Assembly (NCBI GenBank): GCA_029244725.1
Contig: JAQWQJ010000035.1
Coordinates: 1 to 33,727, forward strand
Source: Paracoccaceae bacterium
GTDB taxonomy: Bacteria > Pseudomonadota > Alphaproteobacteria > Rhodobacterales > Rhodobacteraceae
Reading direction: 5' to 3'
Length of the DNA stretch: 33,727 nt
Shown here one piece after another: positions 16,932-23,495 of this stretch (positions are counted from its first letter, which is position 1; each line of letters starts with the position of its first letter). The translations under genes and the position numbers were made by a program. The notes beneath the pieces were generated by a model. That model did not search any database, was not told where the DNA came from, and was given only the letters and a program-made list of their open reading frames with translations.

Positions 16932-17980
16932 TGGGCCGCAACAACTCCGGCGGCAGCGTCTTCGGCCTCCAATTGTGCACGGGCGGTTCGGTTCAGGGCG
17001 CGACGCAGGTGAGCAAGACCGATGTCATGCTGGTACAACATTTCGCGGGTCCTTGAATGATCTGCCATGCCTTCCAGCATAACCCGATCCTGTTCCAAAA
17101 CGCTCCAGCTGTTCTCTTCCAACTGGGCGCGATAGAGGAACCGAAAGCTTTCACGTTCGAATCCTTGGACCTTTCTCATCCGCCAAAAGAAGACCTTACA
17201 TTTCTGCGGCCCCATTGGCAGGACATAGCCGACAATCCGCATGTTGCCACCGGGACCCGCAGCAGGTGGATAAGGGATGTCGAGATGGCAATACATGCCG
17301 CCCTCTGGGGTTTCAAATTCGACCCAGTCGAAATTCTCACCAATCTGACCGACGCGGGCCACCCGGAAGCCTTCATCCCGATTGTTAAGCTCTAACAGGT
17401 CCTGCTTGGAGCCGAACGCTAGGGTGAAACTGTCCGCGTGTAGATAACACCCGTGCATTGGGTCGGCCAGATTATCCAGAGCGTAGCGATAGTTCACCTC
17501 CCAGATTGCGGTGCACAGAAAGCCTGTCCAATCGGGGTCTGTAAGCTCTGGTGACAAAGGCAGTTCGGGCGGCTCTGTCTCTTCGTTTGAAGACATAAAA
17601 ACAAAGACGGCGTCGCTGCTTTCACGCACATGAAATGACCTCAGTGCTTTACGCCCCTCCATCGGGCAGTCAGGCATTGCCGGCACCTCTTGCACCGTAC
17701 CCGTGCCATCGATAACGAGACCATGATATCGGCATGCGATATTTCCCGCGTGGACTTCACCGTAACTCAACGGCGCACCACGATGAGGGCAGAAGTCTTG
17801 GATGCATCGAATTTTACCCGTTTTATCACGCCAAAGAACCAGCTTTTCGCCCAGTGCAACAACGCCGTAAGGCGCATCCGCGCGAACCTCAACAGATTTG
17901 GCGACGGGATACCAATGATCGGGAAGACCGGTGTTTACTCGATCTTCGATCCGCGCCTTCATTTCAGGTGATAATGCCAT
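16928..17980 (-). CDS. Rieske non-heme iron oxygenase, alpha subunit
   Basis: The 350-residue protein starts at 17980 behind a GGAGG site. The Rieske [2Fe-2S] ligands are Cys64-x-His66 and Cys83-x2-His86 with 16 residues between, the standard spacing. The catalytic domain has NLADPMHGCYLH: Asn170, bridging Asp173, and iron ligands His176 and His181. The C-terminal helix pattern (QDRVMLEGMADH onward) resembles the phthalate/O-demethylase branch. These enzymes hydroxylate rings or remove O-methyl groups. A reductase and ferredoxin are needed but none is encoded nearby, so electrons must come from elsewhere. Operon C places it directly before an SDR. Confidence 0.92.
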   Translation of the reverse strand: MALSPEMKARIEDRVNTGLPDHWYPVAKSVEVRADAPYGVVALGEKLVLWRDKTGKIRCIQDFCPHRGAPLSYGEVHAGNIACRYHGLVIDGTGTVQEVPAMPDCPMEGRKALRSFHVRESSDAVFVFMSSNEETEPPELPLSPELTDPDWTGFLCTAIWEVNYRYALDNLADPMHGCYLHADSFTLAFGSKQDLLELNNRDEGFRVARVGQIGENFDWVEFETPEGGMYCHLDIPYPPAAGPGGNMRIVGYVLPMGPQKCKVFFWRMRKVQGFERESFRFLYRAQLEENSWSVLEQDRVMLEGMADHSRTREMLYQHDIGLAHLRRALNRTARAQLEAEDAAAGVVAAQ

Positions 17981-17992
17981 TGCGTTCCTCCC

Positions 17993-18322
17993 TCAGGCCC
18001 CAAAGCCGTTTTGTTGATAGGCCTCGTCAAAATCGGCGTTAAGCCCCTTTAGTTCGCTGGTGATATTTTCTGCCGTCCAATCTGGCTGCTGCGATGATGG
18101 ACGCAAGACCCCCCGACTTCCAAGTGCCTCGGCCAGTGCGACCTCACTTTTCACCCCGTCGGCATAGATCGACATTAGGGCGACTGCGAAATTTTGCTCG
18201 GCTTCGGTAAAAGGCCTTCCTCGGCACTGGTGGGCCAGCTCTGGTCGACCGTCTGCTTGTGCAGCAGCCATCCTAGCTTTGAAGGCATCTGGTTTTGATG
18301 ATATTTTTGTTGGTTCGCTCAT
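17993..18322 (-). CDS. Small uncharacterised protein, Rieske-oxygenase-associated
   Basis: This 109-residue acidic protein lies between the bicupin and the Rieske gene in operon C (8 and 12 bp gaps). Its C-terminal half (about 45-100) looks like a small helical, helix-turn-helix-like fold: an ALAEAL helix followed by DWTAENITSELKGL. I recall small proteins annotated as recombinase-like helix-turn-helix proteins next to Rieske oxygenases; this resemblance is from memory and tentative. It has no cysteine pair for a ferredoxin. It could be an oxygenase accessory factor or a local regulator. Confidence 0.7.
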   Translation of the reverse strand: MSEPTKISSKPDAFKARMAAAQADGRPELAHQCRGRPFTEAEQNFAVALMSIYADGVKSEVALAEALGSRGVLRPSSQQPDWTAENITSELKGLNADFDEAYQQNGFGA

Positions 18323-18330
18323 ATCAACTT

Positions 18331-19287
18331 CTAACCTTTACCGTAGATGGCGCCGTCATCACCTGACGTGCCGATCACTGTCCAAACCGATGCTGCACCT
18401 GCCCCAGGGTTTCGCAAGTAATGCAATTGACCTGCTGGTGTTTTAACTAAGTCGCGAGGCCCAAGTTCAACCGAGGATTCATTGCCCTGATCGTCGACCC
18501 AGACAATTTCAACACTGCCTTCAAGACACAAGTAGGCGTCCTCAACAGAGCGGGTAAATGGCGCGAGCTTTAAGCCAACTGGCAAGCCCCACTTTTCTTT
18601 CCGGCAGCTGTCATGCGTGATCGCACCTTTTGCGTCACCGACGTACACTTTACGTGTAAACCCTGCATCTTCCCAGATTGTGGGAAGCTCGCTGTGACGC
18701 ACTACATATTCAGCCATTAGTTTTTGGATCGGGTGGTCGCCGCGTTTGTCAAAAGCCATCGTATTGCCAGGCTCTGCGCCAAAAGTGCGCGCCAACTCCG
18801 AAGGATGCTCTTTCGGGTGATAATGATAAACGGGTGGAAGTGGTTTGCCCACATCAACTGAGATGGACATGACGACCGGCTCAACACCGTCGACGCGAAA
18901 ACCGTGACCGATCTCACGCGCATTGAGGATCATGTCGTTTGGGCCAAGGTTGACCTCAACCACTTCTCCGTCTTTTTCCCAGCCCACGATCAAAGCACCC
19001 GAGATAATCAAAAAACTCTCTTCGATTTCGTGGCTGTGACAGGCAGCATAGCGCCCTGGTTCTTTGTAGATCAGGCTTACCGTAAAATTATCTGCTTTAA
19101 GGGTTGATGGATCGCCGACTTTGGGTGACCCGCCCGCACCAATGTAACGCATCTGCGCTCGTGCCAACTCATCGAAACCGACGTTAGACGGAAATGCGTT
19201 CCAATCAAATGTTTTATCAGTGAAACGACCGGTGTTTGCCTGCAGTCGATCCTTTAGGCTTAATTCGGTACTTGAGATGACGTTCAT
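18331..19287 (-). CDS. Bicupin protein, possible dioxygenase
   Basis: The 318-residue product has two cupin barrels. The first (about 65-145) has a full metal site: His84-x-His86-x3-Glu90 (CHSHEIEES) and His128 (EIGHGFRV). The second (about 225-310) keeps the fold (AYLCLEGSVEIVW, LHYLRNPG) but lacks the His-x-His pair. Gentisate-type and other ring-cleaving cupin dioxygenases share this one-active-barrel layout. It is the first gene of operon C, downstream of the shared 19288-19370 control region. It may be a second ring-cleavage enzyme, or an isomerase or hydrolase. Assignment beyond bicupin is uncertain. Confidence 0.82.
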   Translation of the reverse strand: MNVISSTELSLKDRLQANTGRFTDKTFDWNAFPSNVGFDELARAQMRYIGAGGSPKVGDPSTLKADNFTVSLIYKEPGRYAACHSHEIEESFLIISGALIVGWEKDGEVVEVNLGPNDMILNAREIGHGFRVDGVEPVVMSISVDVGKPLPPVYHYHPKEHPSELARTFGAEPGNTMAFDKRGDHPIQKLMAEYVVRHSELPTIWEDAGFTRKVYVGDAKGAITHDSCRKEKWGLPVGLKLAPFTRSVEDAYLCLEGSVEIVWVDDQGNESSVELGPRDLVKTPAGQLHYLRNPGAGAASVWTVIGTSGDDGAIYGKG

Positions 19288-19309
19288 CGCGAATCCCTTT
19301 AAATATCTC

Positions 19310-19367
19310 TTGACCCATTGTTGCGGAAAGCGGTTTTATTGAGAAGATAACGTTTTACAGGTGAAAC
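19310..19367 (+). promoter_or_regulatory. Divergent control region with likely IclR-2 site
   Basis: The 83-bp gap between the bicupin gene (minus) and the IclR-2 gene (plus) must contain both promoters. On the plus strand TTGACC (19310-19315) and TTTTAT (19334-19339) are spaced 18 bp. Downstream of the -10, 19352-19367 reads GTTTTAC-AG-GTGAAAC, an inverted repeat with one wobble pair, a good candidate for the IclR-2 operator. It differs in sequence from the GAAC/GTTC sites of the first regulator. Confidence 0.5.
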
Positions 19368-19370
19368 ACC

Positions 19371-20114
19371 GTGACCGAAGACGACCCTTATTTAGTGCCA
19401 GCGCTCGTACGTGGTTTGGCGTTGCTACAAACCTTCACGCCACAGAAACCCGAACTATCCATGTCGCAGTTGTCAGCATCATTGGGGGTAACGCGATCGG
19501 CGGTGTTTAGAACCGTCCATACCTTGGTGGAAGAAGGGTTTCTCCTTCCTGTCAGAGATGGTCACCAATTCCGACTTGGACCATCCGTATTACGACTAAG
19601 CTTTGGATATCTTGCTAGTCGGGAGCTTTTGGAAGTTGCGCAAGCACCGCTTGAAGCCCTTCGCGATACAATCGACTGGTCTGGCCATCTCGGCATATTG
19701 GATGGGCGGCACGTTTTGTATCTTATTCGGATTGCAGCAACTGACGGTTTGTCGTCGCTTGTTCATGTGGGCAGTCGCCTGCCAGCCAATAATACTGCGA
19801 TGGGGCGAGTATTGCTGACCCAGAAAAATGAGAAACAAATCCGCAATCTGTTGGTCGATCTGCCACAAGCGACACTATCCAATGCCTTGAACGCGTGGAA
19901 TGTTGATCAACATTCAAACTGTGTTATTCACGAGGGCCAATTCGAGAACGGCCTGTGCAGCGTTGCGGCGCCAATTTATGATATGTCCGGCTCGGTAGTC
20001 GCCGCAATCAGCGCAACAAAGATGGCAGACATGGTGCCTTCAACCGTTAAACAACAGGTCCTTAAAGCTGCACGGATCATCAGCAAAAGTCTTGGCTGGC
20101 AGGAATCGGAATAG
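19371..20114 (+). CDS. IclR-family transcriptional regulator 2
   Basis: A GTG start at 19371 gives a 247-residue protein with the IclR winged helix (VRGLALLQTFTP, then MSQLSASLGVTRSAVFRTVHTL, about 12-65) and an effector domain (WSGHLGILDGRHVLYLIRI, then GLCSVAAPIYDMSGSVVAAIS). It is divergent from operon C and is its natural regulator. It is clearly distinct in sequence from the first IclR of the window, so the region has two separate effector inputs. It marks the right edge of the catabolic region. Confidence 0.9.
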   Translation: MTEDDPYLVPALVRGLALLQTFTPQKPELSMSQLSASLGVTRSAVFRTVHTLVEEGFLLPVRDGHQFRLGPSVLRLSFGYLASRELLEVAQAPLEALRDTIDWSGHLGILDGRHVLYLIRIAATDGLSSLVHVGSRLPANNTAMGRVLLTQKNEKQIRNLLVDLPQATLSNALNAWNVDQHSNCVIHEGQFENGLCSVAAPIYDMSGSVVAAISATKMADMVPSTVKQQVLKAARIISKSLGWQESE

Positions 20115-20238
20115 ATGGGCGAATTGCTAGTTGGGAGCGGCAAGATGCCGGCGAGTCGCGCACCCAAGAGTTGCGCACGTGGCCCGGGTTGTTCAAAAAA
20201 ACTTGGTCATAGCGGACGGGTGTGGGCCCGCATCCCTT

Positions 20239-20390
20239 TCAGATGAACTGAGAGATAGTAACCGCAGCGAAGATCTCCTTTCCGCCGTCTGTGTCGATTT
20301 CCTCACCTTCCGACTGGACTAGTGTGCCTATCAGAGCGGTACTGTCCGAGCGCCCGAATAGCTTGCCTCGCGCTGCCCGCTTAGCCCGGG
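20239..20390 (-). pseudogene. Possible C-terminal remnant of an unknown gene
   Basis: Minus-strand translation ends with a well-behaved C-terminus (GRSDSTALIGTLVQSE, then IDTDGGKEIFAAVTISQFI, stop at 20239). Its composition looks like real protein, whereas the rest of the open frame runs antisense into DUF3489 and is not credible. I do not recognise the family. It may be the tail of a gene cut by insertion of the serine recombinase cassette. Confidence 0.25.
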
Positions 20391-20404
20391 TTCTGCTCAG
20401 TAGC

Positions 20405-20421
20405 AGCGGAATGTTTCCGCT
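20405..20421 (+). promoter_or_regulatory. Hairpin upstream of the recombinase cassette
   Basis: AGCGGAA and TTCCGCT form a perfect 7-bp inverted repeat with a 3-nt loop. It lies just upstream of the AGGGA ribosome site (20431) and ATG (20442) of the DUF3489 gene. It could be an operator or a leader hairpin; there is no T-tract, so it is not a terminator. Confidence 0.4.
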
Positions 20422-20441
20422 GATCAACTGAGGGATCGGAC

Positions 20442-20744
20442 ATGACGATTTCAACTGAACGGCGCAAAAGCCAAGGCAAGGCTGGAGCCAGCAAGGGAAC
20501 AACAAAGAAGGACCAGCTGATCAGGTTGCTGGGCACCAAGACCGGCGCAGACATAGCAACCTTGAGCGGGAAGCTGGGGTGGCAGCAGCACACGACACGG
20601 TCAGCGATGAGTGGGCTACGCAAGGCTGGATTTGCGATCATTGGAATCAAGCCTGCAAGAGGTGGACTGGCTCGGTACCGCATACACGCGTCGCCAGCCC
20701 CTGACTCAAACCCAGTCACGCAGGACTTCAGCAATGAGGCGTGA
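20442..20744 (+). CDS. DUF3489 domain-containing protein
   Basis: The 100-residue basic protein has the DUF3489 winged-helix-like core (TTKKDQLIRLLGTKTG, then TLSGKLGWQQHTTRSAMSGL, about 20-75), which resembles a DNA-binding winged helix. It starts at ATG 20442 behind AGGGA. It is the first gene of a three-gene run with DUF2924 and a serine recombinase, a combination I recall from alphaproteobacterial mobile regions. It is probably a regulator or a directionality/accessory factor of the recombinase. That role is inferred from neighbourhood only. Confidence 0.88.
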   Translation: MTISTERRKSQGKAGASKGTTKKDQLIRLLGTKTGADIATLSGKLGWQQHTTRSAMSGLRKAGFAIIGIKPARGGLARYRIHASPAPDSNPVTQDFSNEA

Positions 20745-21147
20745 TCCTAACCCAGATAGACCTGCGGCTCTGCAAGATTGGTGCGGAGCATTCGGAACGC
20801 CACCTCCACCGTTTCTGTCCGTCAGCTTCATGCAGAAAGCGTGTGCATATGAGGCGCAATGCAGGCGCCACGGAGGACTGCCCGCAACGATGCGACGCAC
20901 CCTGACGAAGATCGCAACAGGCGAGAAAGCAGAGCCTGCAATAGCTCCCAGCCTGAGCCCTGGCGCGCATTTTGTGCGTGAGTGGAACGGGCGGACGTAT
21001 CAGGTGCATGTCACTGAGGGCGGTTTTGAGATGGACGGGAAGACATGGCGGTCGCTGTCGGCCATTGCAAAACACATCACAGGGGCCACGTGGTCGGGAC
21101 CAAGGTTCTTTGGTCTCAATGGTAAGTCCACAAGGCAGCAGCGATGA
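20734..21147 (+). CDS. DUF2924 domain-containing protein
   Basis: ATG 20734 overlaps the end of DUF3489 by 11 bp and is preferred to more distal in-frame starts. The 137-residue product has the DUF2924 signature in its second half (GAHFVREWNGRTYQVHV, GKTWRSLSAIAKHITG, WSGPRFFGL; about 75-130). The N-terminal part (about 1-60) carries a Pro-rich segment and two cysteines. Its stop overlaps the recombinase start (ATGA). Function is unknown; the strict linkage to the recombinase suggests an accessory role in recombination or its control. Confidence 0.88.
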   Translation: MRRDPNPDRPAALQDWCGAFGTPPPPFLSVSFMQKACAYEAQCRRHGGLPATMRRTLTKIATGEKAEPAIAPSLSPGAHFVREWNGRTYQVHVTEGGFEMDGKTWRSLSAIAKHITGATWSGPRFFGLNGKSTRQQR

Positions 21148-22784
21148 AGAAGCTGCGCTGCGCGATCTACACCCGTAAGTCATCCGAAGATGGGTTGGAG
21201 CAAGAGTTCAACTCGCTGGATGCTCAGCGAGAGGCGTGTGCCGCCTACATTGCCAGCCAAAAGCATGAAGGCTGGGTCCTGCTGCCAACCCACTATGATG
21301 ACGGTGGGTTGTCGGGCGGATCGTTAGAACGACCCGCACTTAAGCATCTGCTGCAAGACATCGCTGACGGACGTGTTGATCAGATCGTGGTCTACAAGAT
21401 TGACCGCCTGACCCGATCCCTCGGGGACTTCTCTAAGATCGTGGATACGCTAGATGCGGCTGAGGCCTCGTTCGTGTCGGTCACCCAGTCCTTCAACACG
21501 GCCACCAGCATGGGGCGTCTGACCCTCAACATGCTTTTGTCGTTTGCTCAGTTCGAGCGCGAGGTGACGGCGGAACGCATCAGAGACAAGATCGCAGCGT
21601 CCAAACGCAGAGGTCTCTGGATGGGTGGGCTGGTGCCACTGGGATATGATGCCGATGGTCGAACGCTTAAGATCAACGAGACTGAAGCAGAGACTGTCCT
21701 GTCGCTCTATGGTCTCTATGAGACCCATGGAACCATTCGGAGCGTTAAGGCGAAGGCAGACGCGCTAAGCCTGCGCAGCAAGCAAAGACATACAGCTTCT
21801 GGCAAACGCACAGGCGGCGTGCCTTTTGACCGAGGGCATATCCATCAGATCCTCACCAACCTGCTCTATGCAGGCCGCATCAAGCACAAAACCCTCATCC
21901 ACGCTGGTCAGCATGAGGCCATCATCGAGCCGGATCGTTGGGACCGCATTCAGCAGGTTCTACAGGACGGGGCTGCGAAGGGGAGGGCGCGCAAGACTGC
22001 CAAGCAGAGCTCACTACTCTGCGGCAAGATATATGATGAGACCGGAGATCGGTTAACGCCATCGCACAGTAAGACGAAGGCTGGAGCGAGGCTTCGCTAC
22101 TACGTCTCGCATCGGCTCATCAAGAACAGTGGCGATGGCAACAAGGATGGATGGCGATTGCCAGCAGAAGAGCTGGAGGCGAAGGTAGCAAGTGTGATCG
22201 CGAAGCACGTCAGGGCTCAAGGATTTTTTGGAAATATCGCTCCGAACATAACCGCCTCCGCGATCGCAGATGCAAGGGACAAAACCCAAAGGATCAGCGC
22301 CAATAAAGACACTCGAGCATGGCTTCAATTTGTTGAGCGTATAAATCTAAAACCTGGCGCGATGACAGTAACTCTCTATGCCACACAAATCGCATCCTTG
22401 ATGAATGGCGCTCAAGCTGACTTCGAACCAGACACTCTGACGATCACAACGCCGTTTCAACTGCGCAAACGCGGTGTGGAAACAAAACTGATCTTTGCAG
22501 ACACCCCAGGTCAGCGTGATGAGACTTTGATCAACAACATAGCCAAAGCGCATCACTGGTTCGAGCAGATCAAGTCAGGCAAAACCTTCTCACAAATCGC
22601 CGCAGATGATCAAACGTCAAAGCGACGGATTCAGCAGATGATCAATCTGGCATTTCTCGCGCCTGACATTATCCGTGATGTCCTGCACGGAATGCAGCCT
22701 CTCGGATTTACATCTGACTGGTGTCTGCGCCATGCCATCCCAACAAACTGGGACAAGCAACGCGCATTGATTGCGACTCTTTAA
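21144..22784 (+). CDS. Large serine recombinase (resolvase/invertase superfamily)
   Basis: The 546-residue protein begins with the resolvase domain: AIYTRKSSEDGLEQ with catalytic Ser13, VYKIDRLTRSLGDF, and FAQFEREVTAERIRDK leading to the long E-helix. A recombinase domain (about 170-260, GLWMGGLVPLGYDADG onward) follows, then a C-terminal region with weak coiled-coil character. The zinc-ribbon cysteines usual in phage integrases of this class are mostly missing (only one Cys in SSLLCGKIYDE). It acts on DNA by double-strand exchange via a 5'-phosphoserine. Together with DUF3489 and DUF2924 it forms a self-contained cassette that ends just before the 22794 repeat block. Confidence 0.92.
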   Translation: MKKLRCAIYTRKSSEDGLEQEFNSLDAQREACAAYIASQKHEGWVLLPTHYDDGGLSGGSLERPALKHLLQDIADGRVDQIVVYKIDRLTRSLGDFSKIVDTLDAAEASFVSVTQSFNTATSMGRLTLNMLLSFAQFEREVTAERIRDKIAASKRRGLWMGGLVPLGYDADGRTLKINETEAETVLSLYGLYETHGTIRSVKAKADALSLRSKQRHTASGKRTGGVPFDRGHIHQILTNLLYAGRIKHKTLIHAGQHEAIIEPDRWDRIQQVLQDGAAKGRARKTAKQSSLLCGKIYDETGDRLTPSHSKTKAGARLRYYVSHRLIKNSGDGNKDGWRLPAEELEAKVASVIAKHVRAQGFFGNIAPNITASAIADARDKTQRISANKDTRAWLQFVERINLKPGAMTVTLYATQIASLMNGAQADFEPDTLTITTPFQLRKRGVETKLIFADTPGQRDETLINNIAKAHHWFEQIKSGKTFSQIAADDQTSKRRIQQMINLAFLAPDIIRDVLHGMQPLGFTSDWCLRHAIPTNWDKQRALIATL

Positions 22785-22793
22785 GACCCCCAA

Positions 22794-22990
22794 CCCAACC
22801 TCGTATCGCGGAAATTGCCAACCCAGACTGATGCCACATACGCGCACAATTCAATGCGTAGTTCCGGTCTGCAAGTTAGATCCCACCACGTAACCCACGG
22901 AGAACGCGACACTATTTCGAGCCGACTGCGTATCGCTTATATCAAAGGAAGCTGCTGGCTGGGCAGGTAGGATTCGAAACCACGATACAC
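22794..22990 (-). repeat. Repeat block copy 1 ending in a degenerate tRNA-Gln 3' fragment
   Basis: The block starts with CCCAACCTCGTATCGCG (22794-22810) and ends with GGAAGCTGCTGGCTGGG (22947-22963). Both strings recur exactly 377 bp later in copy 2. Read on the minus strand, 22990-22956 resembles the T-arm and acceptor end of a tRNA (GGTTTCGAATCC, CTACC, then CCCAGCCA). The ending CCCAG-CCA, with G before CCA, is that of tRNA-Gln. The T-arm has an extra T and the acceptor has changes, so this is a relic, not a functional tRNA. Best read as an old attachment site. Confidence 0.55.
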
Positions 22991-23170
22991 CTTTGTTTCT
23001 AACCTCCTGAAAACACGGCACAAATTGAGCGTAAAAACTAGGCCAGACCGTTGATTTTGCACAATAATTTGGCTCCCAGATTTGCTTTAAGTTCGAAATC
23101 TGAGCGTGGTTTGCCGATCTGTCAAATGCGAGAAGTCAAGTCGGCTGTGAGTCGCTTGCCATCACTTCTG

Positions 23171-23346
23171 CCCAACCTCGTATCGCGAAAATGGCCAGCC
23201 CAGACTCTGGGAGATATCAATGCGATGTTGTGCCTGTTTCACAGTCTGAGCGAATAAGTTAATCCCACAAGCCTTTGAATTTGCGAGACTTACCCAAGAC
23301 AAGTGTGAACAGACTAAAAAGGGGGAAGCTGCTGGCTGGGGTGGTA
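23171..23346 (-). repeat. Repeat block copy 2, probable attachment site next to the integrase
   Basis: This is the second copy of the 170-bp block: CCCAACCTCGTATCGCG at 23171-23187 and GGAAGCTGCTGGCTGGG at 23324-23340, with a diverged middle. On the minus strand, 23346-23333 reads TACCACCCCAGCCA, an excellent match to the 3' end of an alphaproteobacterial tRNA-Gln, after which tRNA similarity stops. A 3'-tRNA fragment about 150 bp from a P4-type integrase start is the standard layout of an attL site. No intact tRNA-Gln was found to the right, so the partner site is outside the window or lost. Confidence 0.55.
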
Positions 23347-23454
23347 CAAGCCATAATACATTCTCGCTGTGTTCCAAGAAAGTCTAAAAATCCCTTATAA
23401 TGCTGGGCATATTTAGCAATTATGGTCTAAAGTGGTCTTGAATAGTTCGATCCA

Positions 23455-23488
23455 TTCCCACATATATATGGGGAACGATATGGGGAAC
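23455..23488 (+). promoter_or_regulatory. Palindrome and direct repeats before the integrase
   Basis: TTCCC-A-CATATATATG-GGGAA (23455-23475) is nearly palindromic with a 10-bp perfect centre. The 11-mer ATATGGGGAAC occurs at 23466-23476 and again at 23478-23488, 12 bp apart, just 7 bp before the integrase ATG. This suggests binding of a regulator or of the integrase itself (arm-type sites) with autoregulation. Confidence 0.5.
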
Positions 23489-23495
23489 TAGGCCA

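Larger units (their letters stand above)
20115..20441. other. Intergenic stretch at the left boundary of the mobile region
   Basis: No convincing complete gene lies in these 327 bp between the IclR-2 gene and DUF3489. It contains an imperfect palindrome (20218-20236, centred on GGGCCC), a possible minus-strand gene fragment (about 20239-20390) and a short hairpin at 20405-20421. It is the likely junction between the catabolic region and the recombinase cassette. Confidence 0.5.

Noticed and set aside
20218-20236. Imperfect palindrome centred on GGGCCC
   Set aside because: It could be a recombinase site, but no second copy was seen in the window and the arms mismatch.
22956-22990. A complete tRNA gene in the 22.9 kb repeat
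   Set aside because: Only a T-arm and acceptor-like end is present, with an extra T and acceptor changes; no D-arm or anticodon arm could be found.
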